Below are positions 34,686-46,224 of a DNA stretch of 64,000 nucleotides, in pieces; the stretch's first letter is position 1, and each line of letters begins with the position of its first letter. Location: positions 124,001-188,000 of the forward strand of contig JAGVSM010001332.1 of assembly GCA_022494885.1 (NCBI GenBank), read 5' to 3'. The DNA is from Micrasema longulum. Taxonomy: Eukaryota; Arthropoda; Insecta; Trichoptera; Brachycentridae. Both the position numbers and the translations under genes were made by a program. The notes beneath the pieces were generated by a model. That model searched no databases, was not told the DNA's origin, and saw nothing but the letters and a program-made list of their open reading frames with translations.

Positions 34686-35280
34686 AACGTTAAGATACAT
34701 ATATACCTCGCTCATTGAATCCATTATATCTTACGGAGTGCGTGTCTGGGGTCTCACCTTCCGGTCTCATCTGGGTAAAATTTATGATATTCAGGTGAGA
34801 CTGTTGAAGGGGATTGTACCGAATAGCATAATCCGTGAGGCGAAACATATGGGCGAAGGTGTATATTTTAAATTCTGTAATGTCCTGCCGGTAAAACAAC
34901 TTTGTGACTACAAATTGATTGTAGATCACTTTGTTGATCCGGAATATAAAAAAAGAGTTTCCCACACTCACAACACTAGATTAAAAACTAAGGGCTCCCT
35001 GTCTGTTCCCCGAATTACAAATTACTTCGGAGAGCGAACATTAAATTGCGTTGTTCCAAGATTGTTTAATGATCTCCCACAAACCATCATCAACATGAAA
35101 AATCTTGAAATGAAAAAAAAAGAACTGAAGAAATATCTTCTAGATACTTTATAGAGCCTGTTTATAAATAAATCTGTAAAATATAAATAAAATAAATGTA
35201 ATATAAACCTGTCATAAAAAAAAAATGTGTCCCACCGAAAAGTCTTTAGACTTAGTGGGTAACAAATTATAATATGTATT
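34686..35280 (+). mobile_element. LINE ORF2 3' end (CR1/jockey-like)
   Basis: An open stretch to 35154 reads IESIISYGVRVWGLTF, GIVPNSIIREAKHMGEG, LPVKQLCDYKLIVDHF, SLSVPRITNYFGERTLN, VPRLFNDLPQ and a stop. These are the C-terminal landmarks of a non-LTR retroposon, followed by a 3' UTR ('ctttagacttagtgggtaac'). The coding part is better kept than in other LINE pieces, but it is 5'-truncated and dead. Confidence 0.75.
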
Positions 35281-35384
35281 TTTTAATTATAAAAATAAAC
35301 GCTTCTCTGCAGCACTGAAACTGAAACTAACTGCTATATGAAGAAGTATAAAAAAATTTAAATTGTTTTCAAGCGTTGGCTCCT

Positions 35385-35607
35385 AGTGAAATCTCACCCA
35401 CATGATAAAGGTTTCAACTATTTTACTTCACACAAGTCAACAGATGGAATAGTTCAGGAAATGTGGATATTTAAACATAGGCAGAACGGTGAATGATACA
35501 TAGTGAGTAAAGTGGCCACATAAACCAGAGAACGACAGGTCATAAGGCACTTCCATACTCCCTTCTCAAAAACGTTTTCCCTCTCTGTTGCAACAAAAAT
35601 AAAGTGA
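35385..35607 (+). repeat. Interspersed repeat RD copy
   Basis: Good copy with 'gaaatctcacccacatgata', 'gaacggtgaatgatacatag' and 'cttctcaaaaacgttttcc'. Confidence 0.7.
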
Positions 35608-35649
35608 GAAAATCAGCCGGTTTATTCAACATCTTCTGAAAACATATTT

Positions 35650-37430
35650 CGGTTCATTACGCCGCTGTCAATTTTTGATTTTTAAACTTTTTGTGCGGAG
35701 AAATCTTCGTTATTTGAAAAAAAACTTTTTGGACCGCAGTTCAGAGTCTACTATCATAAGATATTTAAATTAATTTCAAAAACGAAATTGCATTAGAGAT
35801 ACCTCGTAATTTGAATCAAATTCATAAATATTGTTTGAAATAGAAATAAATATAGTTTATGCTATCGCATAACCGATATAATATACCCTATGTACGTATA
35901 TTATAATCATTTACAATTCTTATGTACTAAGTTCTTAAATATTAGGTTGATAAAAAAAACCTTTCAATAAAACTGTATGATTTATAATAATTTGACACAC
36001 GACACTATTTAATTTAATATAATAAGTATATTATAATTTGTACCCTGCTATACAATTTTGTAATAAATATGCTCAATCAATCAAGACCATCTAAAAAAGT
36101 TACATAATTATCACTTATGAAAATTTTGACTATTATTGTGATTTTGTTCATTGGCACTCAAATAAATTAGGTATTATTATTGAAATTTTGAGATGAAATA
36201 TTTTTTTCTATGATAAGCTCTTCCTCGGCATCACTTAAAAGAATATGTTTTAATAACGAGATTGTTTGGTAAATTAAAACTAGTGAAATATATGTAAAAT
36301 ACACTACATATGGTAAGATTAAAATAAAATTTTCGATACCGTCTGTAATCTGCTAACTCCATAATGCCTTTTTAAAATGCAATTCAAAATCTTTAGCCTA
36401 AGACATATCTGAACGACGAAAATGCGAATGCAGTCATTTTACATTGAGAATCAATATATACAGTCTAAAGTAAAAACAAAGTATGTATACTTAAGAAAAA
36501 ATATAAAAGATTACTTGTGACATGTGTATTTTTTAGTTTAACAAATAATTACCGCGGTTCTATTATGTGATCATTGTGTTATTTTCATCATTAGGTTTCC
36601 ATATCAAGGTATCGGTTTACGTCTCTTAAAAAAATTTAATTTTTGTAAAGACTACAAAACATTAATATTGTTTTAACTACAACATACAATAAATAGGTAA
36701 CTGACGAGAATATACAATTACTTAAAATACATATTTTGAAATGGGTTTTGAAAAAAAACCTGTTAAACCACTGAAAAGGTTGAACGATTGTTAAATTTCA
36801 TAACTTATTTTTACCCTTTTTTATATACATATTTTATTTTATCTTGATCATTCAACAATGAGCTGGTTCAATTATCAAACTAACTGTGTTTGAATATATA
36901 AAAAAATATTTTAATATATTATCCCACAAAATCCCATTTCAATTTGATAAATTAAAAATGATACACAATGAATAATATCAATTTCATATTAGTTCATTTA
37001 CTAAAATTAAATTGTTCTACCGCACGGCATAAATTAAATTACTGGCAATCAGCAAGTTAGTCGCTGATCAAAATTATATTTTAAAAATATTTTCTTGGGC
37101 ATAATAACTGAACGCCGAAGCTTCTCTAAAATTAGGGAAAAATAACAATTCTACGAGTATGTCCTCATAATTTGCAAATTAATTAATACACAAAACACCA
37201 ACAAGCCACAAAAAGTGGCTTAATGGGATTTTAGATACATAATAATTGAAATGTCAAAAATGGAAAAATGTATAATAGCGAAAAAAAAACATGTTTGATC
37301 AAAGTAGGTACCAAAAAAAATCTGCAGATTTCGAAGAACTACGAGAAAGAAGTGACGTCAGCGTCAATAGTAAAAATTTTAGTGAGGGCTTAAAAGGATA
37401 TGCGGGGACTAAGAATTTTAATGAATAGGT
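35650..37430. other. AT-rich spacer, no gene seen
   Basis: Over 70 % A/T by eye, with many short A/T runs. 36020-36100 may be a LINE 3' end ('accctgctatacaattttg'). No FLYWCH or psq signature. Confidence 0.4.
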
Positions 37431-37439
37431 ATTTAAACA

Positions 37440-37870
37440 TTATTTTTCTGTTACTCCCTCGCAAATGTCTCCCCGATACTGTGCGAAAAATACAACAGCA
37501 TCGGACTGACTAAAATTGAGGTTTCGTTGTCCCGGTTTTTCAAGATTTGGTTGCTTTTTTAAAAAAAGAATATTAGTATGAAGTTTTCAATGTAAGTATC
37601 TTTTGCGTTTTTAAAAAATGGTTATTATTTTTGTATACCCGTACATCCGAAGACGGCAGATAAAACTGGGTCCTGGTTCCCATAATCAACCATATTTAAA
37701 AAATAGAAAAACAATCAGTGCTTTTGTTCTATAAGGGAAAAATACGATTGTATTAAGAAAAAGCAGACGGCGTTTCCTCTTAAATTCTCAATGTTTAAAA
37801 AATCAATATGAAGTCAAAATACAAAAAAATGTGTGCTTCAGACCACACAACTATGTATAGCTGTTCGGTC
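37440..37870. repeat. Repeat family RE
   Basis: Second copy of the element at 31740; best-conserved word cgaagacggcagataaaact at about 37650, identical at 63720. Confidence 0.5.
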
Positions 37871-37907
37871 GTTCAGCCTTAAACACATAATAAATTAAAG
37901 TTTTTTT

Positions 37908-38082
37908 TATTTTTGCGTTCTTATGAATTACACAAATATTTCAATTTAGAGAGCCATTTTCAACGAATTGTAAATAACTCACTATAAGAAAATGAGAATT
38001 AAGTTGTGGTACAGTGGAGTTCGAGCCACGACGGACCTCTGATCCGTGAGTCCGAGACACTAGCCACGTTACCACACCCAGG
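37908..38082 (-). mobile_element. SINE family C
   Basis: Minus-strand copy with 'aattgtaaataactcactat' body and a B box changed to 'gttcgagccacg'. Confidence 0.72.
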
Positions 38083-38383
38083 TTCAAAACACGGTTCGAA
38101 ATATTAGGCGATTAAACTAAACTCAGCGGGTCACATCAGCGACGCATAAAAATTTTACCAGTCTATTTCCAAAACCTCCTATCTCGGCAGCGAGTTTTTG
38201 GAAATAGACGACTAATTTGTGTCTCACTCTTTGGACCAAACTTAACTCTCCCGAATTTCACCGAATGAACGTTGAACGCGTATGCGATGGTCGTAAAAAT
38301 GTGTTTACTTAAATATTTCGGATTAGTTAAATAGTATCTAAACTAAAGTAATGAAAATAAAACATTGGAAATCCACTACATCA

Positions 38384-38580
38384 TTAATAATGGTTGTGGA
38401 CGCCGACGTGTTTGACAAATTTTTCGTCGAGAGTGTAGATCTTGGCTCGACAGGACGTTATCTTCTGCTTGATACAACGCCATGCTGTGATTCCTGAGGT
38501 AAGCACGTGGTATTTGGCATAGCGAAACCCGTGAAAGTCCAGAACGGGATTCCCCTGGCGAGATTTAACGAACAGTGGCC
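38384..38580 (-). CDS. mod(mdg4): Alternative terminal exon, FLYWCH zinc finger (no ATG)
   Basis: A 64-residue tail with no Met at all, so ATG-based ORF finding misses it. The minus strand has CTACTTTTTTTAG, then GG in the shared phase. It reads PLFVKSRQGNPVL (1-13), FHGFRYAKYH (15-24), A32-W33-R-C35, C43, then GVHNHY and TAA. It has the standard CX7C-type loop and an intact HNH. Its codon use is GC-richer than the surrounding DNA, which supports selection on the coding sequence. It lies in the largest gap between called exons on the array's left-centre (31.4 to 43.1 kb). Confidence 0.88.
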
Positions 38581-38639
38581 CTAAAAAAAGTAGTTGATTA
38601 ATACCCTACTCCCTGAAAAGGCTCACAGGTACATATTTC

Positions 38640-38830
38640 ATTTATTTATTTATAATAAGGCATAAGTGCCTTAAACACAATAAAATATAATTAATTTAGT
38701 TATACAAAAATGAAAATCAATGTATAAACATGGATGGATATGTGTATAACAAGAAAAATATACGTACTCGTATGTCACCATACAAAAGATATTGATAAAA
38801 TCGGTATATTCTGAATATAATATGGAATAT
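38640..38830. other. Antisense LINE 3'-end-like AT-rich DNA
   Basis: Contains 'ataaggcataagtgcctta', a short palindromic end motif also seen at 1725-1742. Confidence 0.4.
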
Positions 38831-38839
38831 TATATTCAT

Positions 38840-39400
38840 AATATATGGAAGGAATGGTTGACTGTACAGAGCTGCTTGGTTTAATAACAATACATGTGCC
38901 AGCCAGGATTTGTAGACGGTACTACCTGTTTCATGTACCAATAAGTAAAACATCGTATGTTAAAAATGCTTTTTTTCGTAGGATTTTTTCAATGTACAAT
39001 ACAAAATTTAAAAATATAGATTACGCAAACATCACTCTGTCAGATTAAAAATTTTACACTAAAATGTATTATGTAACTTAGTAGACATTATAATTATAAA
39101 TATGTACATCTCCCCTCCCCTCCTTATCCTCTCTTCAAGCATTCTTGTCCTTATCCCGCCCAATTTACAGTAACTTAATGTCCTTAAAATAAATATTTAA
39201 AAAATCTTTGATTATTGAGTACATGAAAATAACATTTTTATATGTATAAATTGTATGTATTTATTTGATATGTAATATATTTTCTTTACTAACTTTGTAT
39301 ACTATGTGGAAATCTGTTATTAGTTCTGAGTTTATACGCTATATCTGTTTGTTTACTAAAAATATGTATGTAGAACTGTTGATTTCCCAAATAAAATAAA
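38840..39400 (+). mobile_element. LINE 3' end (CR1/jockey-like)
   Basis: The frame 38845-39048 reads LLGLITIHVPARICRRYYLF, ISKTSYVKNAFFRR and NIDYANITLSD-stop, the final part of an ORF2 protein ('INl.VP....R....f......+Tny..nsf..r'). It is followed by a 3' UTR ending in AATAAA runs. Confidence 0.65.
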
Positions 39401-39429
39401 AAAGGTTAACAGTAGTTCGTTAGCATGAG

Positions 39430-40400
39430 TGGCTTTTACAAATTAATCATTAGTATAGAACATCATAAAATGTTTATAAGAAGATGATTTGAATTCACCG
39501 ATACTCGAATTAAAAATGCCGATATGAGAGGTAGGCCTAGACTTCCACATTTCTTTCTGAAAAATGTTTTCCCTCTGTGTTGCAACAAATTTAAGTGTTA
39601 TATATATTAGAAAATATAATCTAGGAATTCTAGGCATTTATGGGGCTTACAATCGGTTATTGGCTGATTTAGTGTGTTACTCTCATTATTTTGACTACGT
39701 TTGAACTTTAAAATCTCTTCAAAAAAATTTAAAAACAATCTTCGAGATGCATTCTCAACAGGGAAAAATACGCAAGGGTTTGTCATGTTCATAATACTAG
39801 ACACTCCAATAAGGATCTGATTCTACAGAGAGGAGTTAATACTTTTTTGGCTCAAAGGCAGCAATATTATATAGGCCCGAGGGTATATAACCGAGGGTTA
39901 TAACCCCAGTTCGTGGAAATGTGGTGGGATTGCCAGGCTGAGGAAGGTGTTGACTGCATTCTTAATCCATATTGGTCGGAGGGAGTCAGAGAAATTTGTT
40001 GTCCGATGTAGAAGGACGTAAGCTGGTTGCTTGTTTTACTAGTAATGACTTGGGACTTAGGATATAGAGATTTTGGTATTATTTATGTTTTCTCTGGATA
40101 TTCACTGTTTACCTTTAAGATTGAAAAAGCACACATTATGATAAAACTGTAAATACTTTTAAATATCATTACAAAATACATAATTTACTGCCTTAGAACG
40201 GGGAAGCTATCCCTAGTTAGGCAGTTTAGATGAACCAACAGCAAAAATAAAAAATATGTATGCTTACTTTTACTACTGAATTAATTTGTTGTATTAATAA
40301 TTACTTGTATATTGCTATAATAAATATGTAAATATAATAAATATGTAATAATAATGTAATAATTATCAATCATATGAATGGCTATAATTTATTGACAGTT
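39430..40400. other. Repeat RD piece and LINE-like DNA
   Basis: 39520-39600 carries 'agacttccacatttctttct ... tctgtgttgcaacaaat' from repeat RD. 39800-40230 is moderately GC-rich and ends 'tatccctagttaggcagttt', like a LINE 3' UTR. No gene. Confidence 0.4.
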
Positions 40401-40404
40401 TAAT

Positions 40405-41749
40405 TGATCTAAGGTGGAGTGTGGGAATTACAGAGCTATCAGTCTTCTGAGCGCTGTCGGCAAAATGTATGGAAGAATACTGATAGAAAGAGTAAGAAAC
40501 GTGACCAAGGAGAGAGTATGGGATGTACAGAGTGGATTTATGAATGGTAGAGGATGTATGGATCAAATATTTGCATTACGCAATATGACAGAAAAGTTTT
40601 TGGCAAAAACCAGAAGCTTTTTTGCGCTTTTGTTGATTTGCAAAAAGCATTTGATCGAGTTGATAGGAAAAAAATTATGGATGGTTCTATCGGAGTATGG
40701 AGTGAGTGACAACCTTGTCCGCGCTATTGCTTCTTTGTACAAAGATAGTGTAGCGTGTGTAAGGGTAAATGGGTCACTAACTTCCTGGTTTGACATCCCT
40801 AAAGGAGTCAAACAGGGATGTGTAATGTCACCGTGGTTATTCAACATATACATGGATAAATGTATGAAAGAATTGAAAAGTATGGATGTGGGAGCGAAAA
40901 TGAGTAATCTAATTGTCAGTTGCCTTCTGAAGAGGAACTGCAATCTTCGGTTACAAAGGTTTACGAAGTGTGCAAGGAGAGTGATTTGCTAATGAATGTG
41001 CAAAAGTCGAACGTCATGGTCTTTGAAAGAAATGTAACTATGACTGAATGTAAGATTATAGTAAATGGAGATAGTTTAAAACAGGTCGAAGAATTTGTAT
41101 ATCTGGGTAGTATGTTTACTAGAGATGGAAATATGGACAAGGATATTGAAAGGAGGGTTAGTGCCGGTAACAGAGTTAATGGTGCCTTAAAGTCTGTCGT
41201 AGCAAATAAGTGTCTATCGCAAGAGGCTAAATTAGCAGTTCATAATGGAGTTCTGGTACCAACCCTAATGTATGGAAGCGAAGCATGGAGTTGGAAAAAA
41301 AAGGGACGAAAGTAGACTGAATGCTGTTGAAATGCGATCCCTCAGGCAAATGTGCGGAAAAAACAATGTATGATAGGTGCCCTAATGTCGAAATTAGAGC
41401 AGAATGCAAGGCTGAGTTAAGCATTATCGACAAAATTAAGAAAGGTCTTTTGCGATGGTTCGGTCATGTGGAGCGAATGAATGATGAAAGAACGGCTAAA
41501 AGATTTATGATGCGAATGTGTCTGGTTGTAGAAGTCGAGGAAGGCCGAGAAAGACATGGCATGATCAAGTACAACAAATTCTTGAAAGTGGTCATGTGAA
41601 AAGTCGGAATAATCGACGTGCGTGCATGAGAAGATGTATGAATGTGAAGGAAGCAAAGGAAGTGTGCCAGGACAGAGTGGTGTAGCGTTCTATCCTCTCT
41701 GCCTACCCCTCTGGGGAAATGGCGTGATGGTTAGTTAGTTAGTTAGTTA
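40405..41749 (+). mobile_element. Non-LTR retrotransposon, RT and C-terminal region, pseudogene
   Basis: The longest retroelement piece here. Across several frameshifts it encodes reverse transcriptase (YRAISLLSAVGKMYGRIL, QSGFMNGRGCMDQIFALRN, PKGVKQGCVMSPWLFNIYMD). The sequence then jumps over the YADD region, which is deleted, to LMNVQKSNVMVF, VEEFVYLGSMFTRDG, VLVPTLMYGSEAW, RSLRQMCG and LLRWFGHVERM. It ends with a (ttag)n run at 41730-41749, the kind of simple-repeat tail typical of RTE-type elements. Missing catalytic Asp residues and frameshifts show that it is inactive. Confidence 0.85.
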
Positions 41750-41754
41750 ATTGA

Positions 41755-42340
41755 TTATTGAGTAAATAATACGAACTGTTGATGATTAATAAAATAATAT
41801 TTTAATAACCTCAATACATTACGTAACAAAACACGAAACAAAATGAATATGTAATTTTTATGTATTTTAACATAATTCGGATGATTTATATAGTTACGTA
41901 TACGTAAGCCCTTTTTCACACGAATGCTATCCGTGAAAACGGTTCTGTCACGGGCGTCACAGTCCACTCATAGTATTAAAGCTTTCACTGTTTGCTCGGT
42001 AACTGTTCACACTCATATTTATTGATTTTACATGATACATTTTTTTCGTTTTCTATGTGAACACCTGATTGGGCACAACCATTGTCGAGGCATTCATTTA
42101 CATTGTTTATATTATGCTCCTAGTCATAATGGTTAGTAGCTAAATAATATACGTTTACATACACAAATAAATGTATACATACATATACACATACACACAT
42201 TCATAAATAATATTTATAAAAAAATAATTTATAAGAGAAATAATACACGCACAAATACATAAATAGGCACTGTGCTGATATTGAGCCCAAAAGAAAGCCA
42301 CTGGCACTGTCGCGTGCTATTGCGCGCTTCTACACCGGCA
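41755..42340. other. AT-rich spacer, no gene seen
   Basis: Short simple-sequence stretches of 'acatac' type at 42160-42210. Nothing coding. Confidence 0.4.
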
Positions 42341-42347
42341 AGCTCTT

Positions 42348-42956
42348 GGGCCCCGATTACAATGGGAAGTTAACATTTATCTTCAATTTTATCTACTGAG
42401 TAAAATTAAGTTTTCTATATGAAAAGCAGAATATGCATACATTTTTTTTGTTTGAACATGTTTAATTATAGGTTACTGATGAACGTTCATTAAATGTTTA
42501 TGCAAATATACTCATTTTCGTACACAAATAACTCTTATTAATATTTAAAGCATTAACTTTGTGGTCAAAAATTTTACTAAATGTTTTTAAATATTTGTAA
42601 ACAACCACTTACCGACTTTTCTATTTCAAAAATATAAAACTCTACTTCCACTTTTGTATAAACCTCTACTTTTTTCATTTATTTCTCAAACGACAAAATA
42701 TTTTCATAATTTAATCAGTGCATGTGCTTATTAAAATGCATGTCGTGTCGGTTTTATATTTTTGTGCAACAACTATGGTGAAGGTGTATAGTGGGTTATG
42801 TATGTTGGTTTGCATGTTAGTTTAATCTGTGTCCTGACGAAGAGACGGGTACGTCTCGAAACCGGTAGACATAGAAAAGTCGGTGAGTGGTTGGATAAAA
42901 ATATTCAATAACATTTAGTAAAGATAACTGTTAACTTCCTATTGTAATCGGGACCC
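42348..42956. mobile_element. 609-bp element with long inverted repeats
   Basis: The left end gggccccgattacaatggga matches the complement of the right end (gggtcccgattacaatagga). A second inverted pair inside, aaccacttaccgacttttct at 42604 against its complement at 42870-42893, makes the element a long foldback. The central part includes 'gacgaagagacgggtacgtc' and 'gaaaccggtag', words shared with 7897-7965 and 17760-17815. No transposase. One end alone occurs at 20935-21035. Confidence 0.75.
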
Positions 42957-43055
42957 TGAAAGCCCAATTTCTGCACAAATACTTACGAATCAAAACAGTT
43001 TACTTCGAAACCATATGTTAAGAAAATGGAATAATCATCTGAACACGTCTTGCAG

Positions 43056-43249
43056 CTACTGAGCACATGGAAAAATCGGAGTATCGAAACTAGTAGAACT
43101 TTTCTTCATTATTCGTTTTTTCTTTCTCATGTCTGCAATTCTTTCTTTGCTTCTCTGGTAGTATCGCTGGTTCCGGCTTCTTCTTAATCGCCTCACGTGA
43201 TCATTTCTACATTCAATATTATGACTCTCAGCTACACGTAGAAGCCATA
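43056..43249 (-). CDS. Candidate alternative terminal exon, basic tail without FLYWCH
   Basis: A 63-residue frame that opens after AATTTGTTTTTAG with TA in the same phase as the FLYWCH and psq exons, and closes at its own TGA. It reads WLLRVAESHNIECRNDHV, then a strongly basic stretch (RRLRRSRNQRYYQRSKERIADMRKKKRI split over residues 19-46), ending STSFDTPIFPCAQ. No zinc finger or HTH is recognisable. Drosophila mod(mdg4) also has a few isoforms whose variable tail lacks FLYWCH, so such an exon is expected. It could be a nuclear-localising or nucleic-acid-binding tail, a decayed exon, or chance; no repeat family explains it. Confidence 0.45.
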
Positions 43250-43409
43250 CTAAAAACAAATTTTACATAAATATTATGTAACTGTGTACAAATTACTTAA
43301 TTAAATTTAAACCACAATAAAACTTAACTGCTCGATAATTGCGCAAATGGATTATTGTACTAAAAAAAATTCTCACATGTCAACCGCGGTCCTCTCTCTC
43401 AAGTTACAT

Positions 43410-44205
43410 TTTAAAGCCCTCCGCTGCTTAGTTAACTTCACGAACTATTAAAATCATTTATATGATGTTGTGTTATGTCCACTTATTATTGAAATATGGA
43501 ATTATTTTTTGGGGAAGCTCTACTAATATTCAGGATGTTTTTAAAATTTAAAAAGATGCGATAGGAAAATGATAAATGCTGATTACCTGGCAATATGTAG
43601 ACCATTTTTTATTTGATTAAATTTATTAACAGTGCGTATTTATACAATGTAACTTTGTCTCATTGTTAAATAAAGACCTGAATATTTTAGTACACAGGGA
43701 AAAGGCCACATTCATAACACCAAGAATAAAAATCAATTAAAAATTCCACTGGCTAAACAATCATTTATACAAATAGGGTCCGTATGCAAGGCAGTAAAAA
43801 ATTATAATAAACTTCCCAAAAAAAAAATAAGGAAATAAACTGTTTTAAAAAATTGCAGGAGTGTTTAATGTGTTTCTAAAAAAAAAATGTTTCTATACTA
43901 TTATAGATGAATATTTGGAAGAAGCAATAGAATAAATTAAAATGTATTAAATATAAACAATGTAAGCAATAGACACCATAATCTTTTATAATGTTTTAAC
44001 TGTTTACGTTTTCTAAAATATTTTCTGTTTTTTTTTTAATTAATTGCTATTATTGTATTTTTCATTTAGTTTTGGTAACACTGTAAGAAATTGCTAGTGG
44101 CAATAAGTTCGTCATTTAACTACGTATACCCTTTTTTTGTTGTTGTATGTATGACATTGTATATCATGGTTAATAACAATTTATTATTGTTATTACTATA
44201 ACTAT
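43410..44205 (+). mobile_element. LINE 3' region (CR1/jockey-like), decayed
   Basis: The plus strand in broken frames gives KYGIIFWGSSTNIQDVFK, DRKMINADYLA, VKNYNKLPKK, then a 3' UTR (44085-44200) matching 28490-28620. Confidence 0.65.
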
Positions 44206-44207
44206 AA

Positions 44208-44513
44208 GTTCGTGAGTTTTCAATCAAAAAGTGGTGGAACTTTGTCACGAAACATACGAGTGCACCAATTCAAGAAAAATTTAATGAACACTGCTTTTTC
44301 GATAAACACGTTTTAAAGTTTAAACCGCCATATGACCAATATTTGAGTAGTATAATAAGACCGTGTAGCCCACATCAAAAATATATTGAGTATATCCAAA
44401 TCCTTGCAAATAAATACGGGATTAAAATCACTGTAAAGTATAATATAGTAAATACCGCATTGGCAGGTTTGGGTGATGAATTTAAGAACTATAATATTCA
44501 CCATGATGTTTAA
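44208..44513 (+). pseudogene. Open frame of about 100 codons, unrecognised
   Basis: From the preceding stop (TAA at 44205) a single plus-strand frame stays open to TAA at 44511-44513 without an ATG near its start. It reads SIKKWWNFVTKHTSAP, HVLKFKPPYDQYLSS, PCSPHQKYIEYIQILANKYG and LGDEFKNYNIHHDV. The composition looks protein-like, and 'QKYIEYI..lANKYgi' loosely recalls IST1-type helices, but I cannot assign it. It lies directly between a LINE 3' end and a SINE, so it may be transduced flanking sequence, part of a retroelement or a retrocopy fragment. Confidence 0.35.
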
Positions 44514-44550
44514 ACAAACTAAGAGTAATATAAAAGTGAACGAAATTCTA

Positions 44551-44925
44551 GTTGTGGTCCCGTGGTAGTATAGTGGACTAACAGAAAAATTGTCCGAGGT
44601 TCAAACCCCACTCCTACCACAACTTGATACACGCTTTTTTTTTTTTTTTTTTACATTTTTTTTGCACCACAACAGGCCAGGAGGCCTAATTACAGTGGTG
44701 AATTACATCACAGAGCACCCAGGCTTGAGAAAAATCACATTTTAATTTTGTGTTCTCACCGGGAATCGAACCCGGAACCTCCCGTGCGTGAGTCAAGCGT
44801 CTTGACCACTACACTACGGAGGCCGCCGATTGATTCCCATTTATCCAGCACTAGTTGTTTACGACTTGTAGGAAATGCTCTGAAAGTTGAAATATTTAGG
44901 TAAATAATAACTCAAATATTAATAA
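44551..44925 (+). mobile_element. SINE family C interrupted by SINE A
   Basis: Head 44551-44630 (ggttgtggtcccgtggtagt type, B box aggttcaaacccc) and body 44828-44925 (ttgattcccatttatccagc, gtttacgacttgtaggaaat) are the two halves of one family-C element; the SINE A at 44633-44827 sits between them. Confidence 0.78.
44633..44827 (-). mobile_element. SINE family A, inserted in SINE C
   Basis: Nearly identical to 220-392, with intact A and B boxes on the minus strand and a long T-run (A tail) on its plus-strand left side. 'ttgat' words on both sides may be the target duplication. Confidence 0.85.
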
Positions 44926-44929
44926 AAGA

Positions 44930-45820
44930 AAATAACTAAAATTGTACATATTTATAATACACATTTTTTAAATATCTTTAGTAGTATGATAAATTCTATG
45001 CATATATGCAAAATCACAAATTCCTTACGAATCAAACAAACAAAGAACAGGAAAATATCACATACTACGGATACCGATAAAAATATATGAAACTTTTTTA
45101 GAAAAATTAATTTTATTTACAAAATCAATATGGATATTGTGGAGAAATGTTTTAATTCATAACTTTCAAAAAGAAATTATAAAAAAATATGTCCCTACAA
45201 AAAGGAGATAATTGTAAATAAATTGTAATAAAACACCTTAATAATTGTAAAGTCAAAATTTGTGACGACATTCTACGAGTATTTAAATTTAAACGGTCAC
45301 AAACAAACTTCAAGTTTTACACGAATCGTGACGTATTAGGGGCGTGGCCCATGTAATATACCGTTTTCACGGGAATTCAAAATTATAAATTTGAAAATAT
45401 TTTTTATGCTAATAGTAAGTATTATAAACAATTATTTTTTACTCGACAGTATTTCTTTAACCCTTATTAATTTAAAAATCTAAAGAAAAAAAGGGGTTAT
45501 TCCCTATTATTAACTTAACATTTGAAAAATACATGAAACAAATAGTTTAATATTTTGTTTATAAAATTTTATTGAAAATTATCAAGAAGTTTCCAACTCA
45601 AAATTCTTCCTCCAATAAAAATTCAGTCTTAAAACCCTCTCTTGAAAATGGTTTTTGTCTTTGAGAGCTTAATACGCTCTTCCAAAATACTTATCACTCT
45701 CAGGGCGATAAAGAGTAGTAGCTTCTGAACAAAAGTCTGCGAGTTTTAAAGTGATAGTGACTATTTTGTAGGTTGCAGAGTATAATAGTGACGATTTAAA
45801 AAAATAACTCCAAGCTTTAG
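44930..45820. other. AT-rich spacer, no gene seen
   Basis: No domain-bearing frame on either strand. Confidence 0.4.
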
Positions 45821-45821
45821 G

Positions 45822-46219
45822 TACGAGGGTTAATTGATAATATATGCTCCACCCCTGACCTATTTTGAAGTGGATAAGAAAAAGTTTTAATATCCTTTTT
45901 TCAACGTGGGATGACAGGGTAGTCGCTGGTGGCTAGATAAGGTGAATATGGAAGTATTTCAACCATTTCAAACCCAGCTTCGTGAATAGCATCCATCGAC
46001 GCTAACACTTTGTGTGCTGGAGTATGAATGGTGGTGTGTAGATGAGTGATTAGCAGGGATAAGACAAATGTTCTACCAGCATAGTCAAAGAAATGTTAAA
46101 GCATCACTGGAAGAAGTGCATAAAAGTCCAGGATGAGTAACTCGAAAAATAAGGTACGAAAACATTTTCTCATTCACGTCGCAATAGGTCAGGGTGAATC
46201 ATATCAATCAACCCTCGTA
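45822..46219 (-). mobile_element. Deleted mariner with TIRs
   Basis: The ends tacgagggttaattgata and, on the other strand, tacgagggttgattgata form inverted repeats of about 37 bp that also include a 'ctgacctatt' block, with TA at both borders as expected for Tc1/mariner. The minus-strand interior keeps a C-terminal transposase remnant, HKVLASMDAIHEAGFEMVE then LPYSPYLATSDYPVIP, where the catalytic DD34D region's last Asp (PDLAPSD) is partly mutated. About two thirds of a normal 1.3-kb mariner is missing. Confidence 0.8.
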
Positions 46220-46224
46220 TAATA

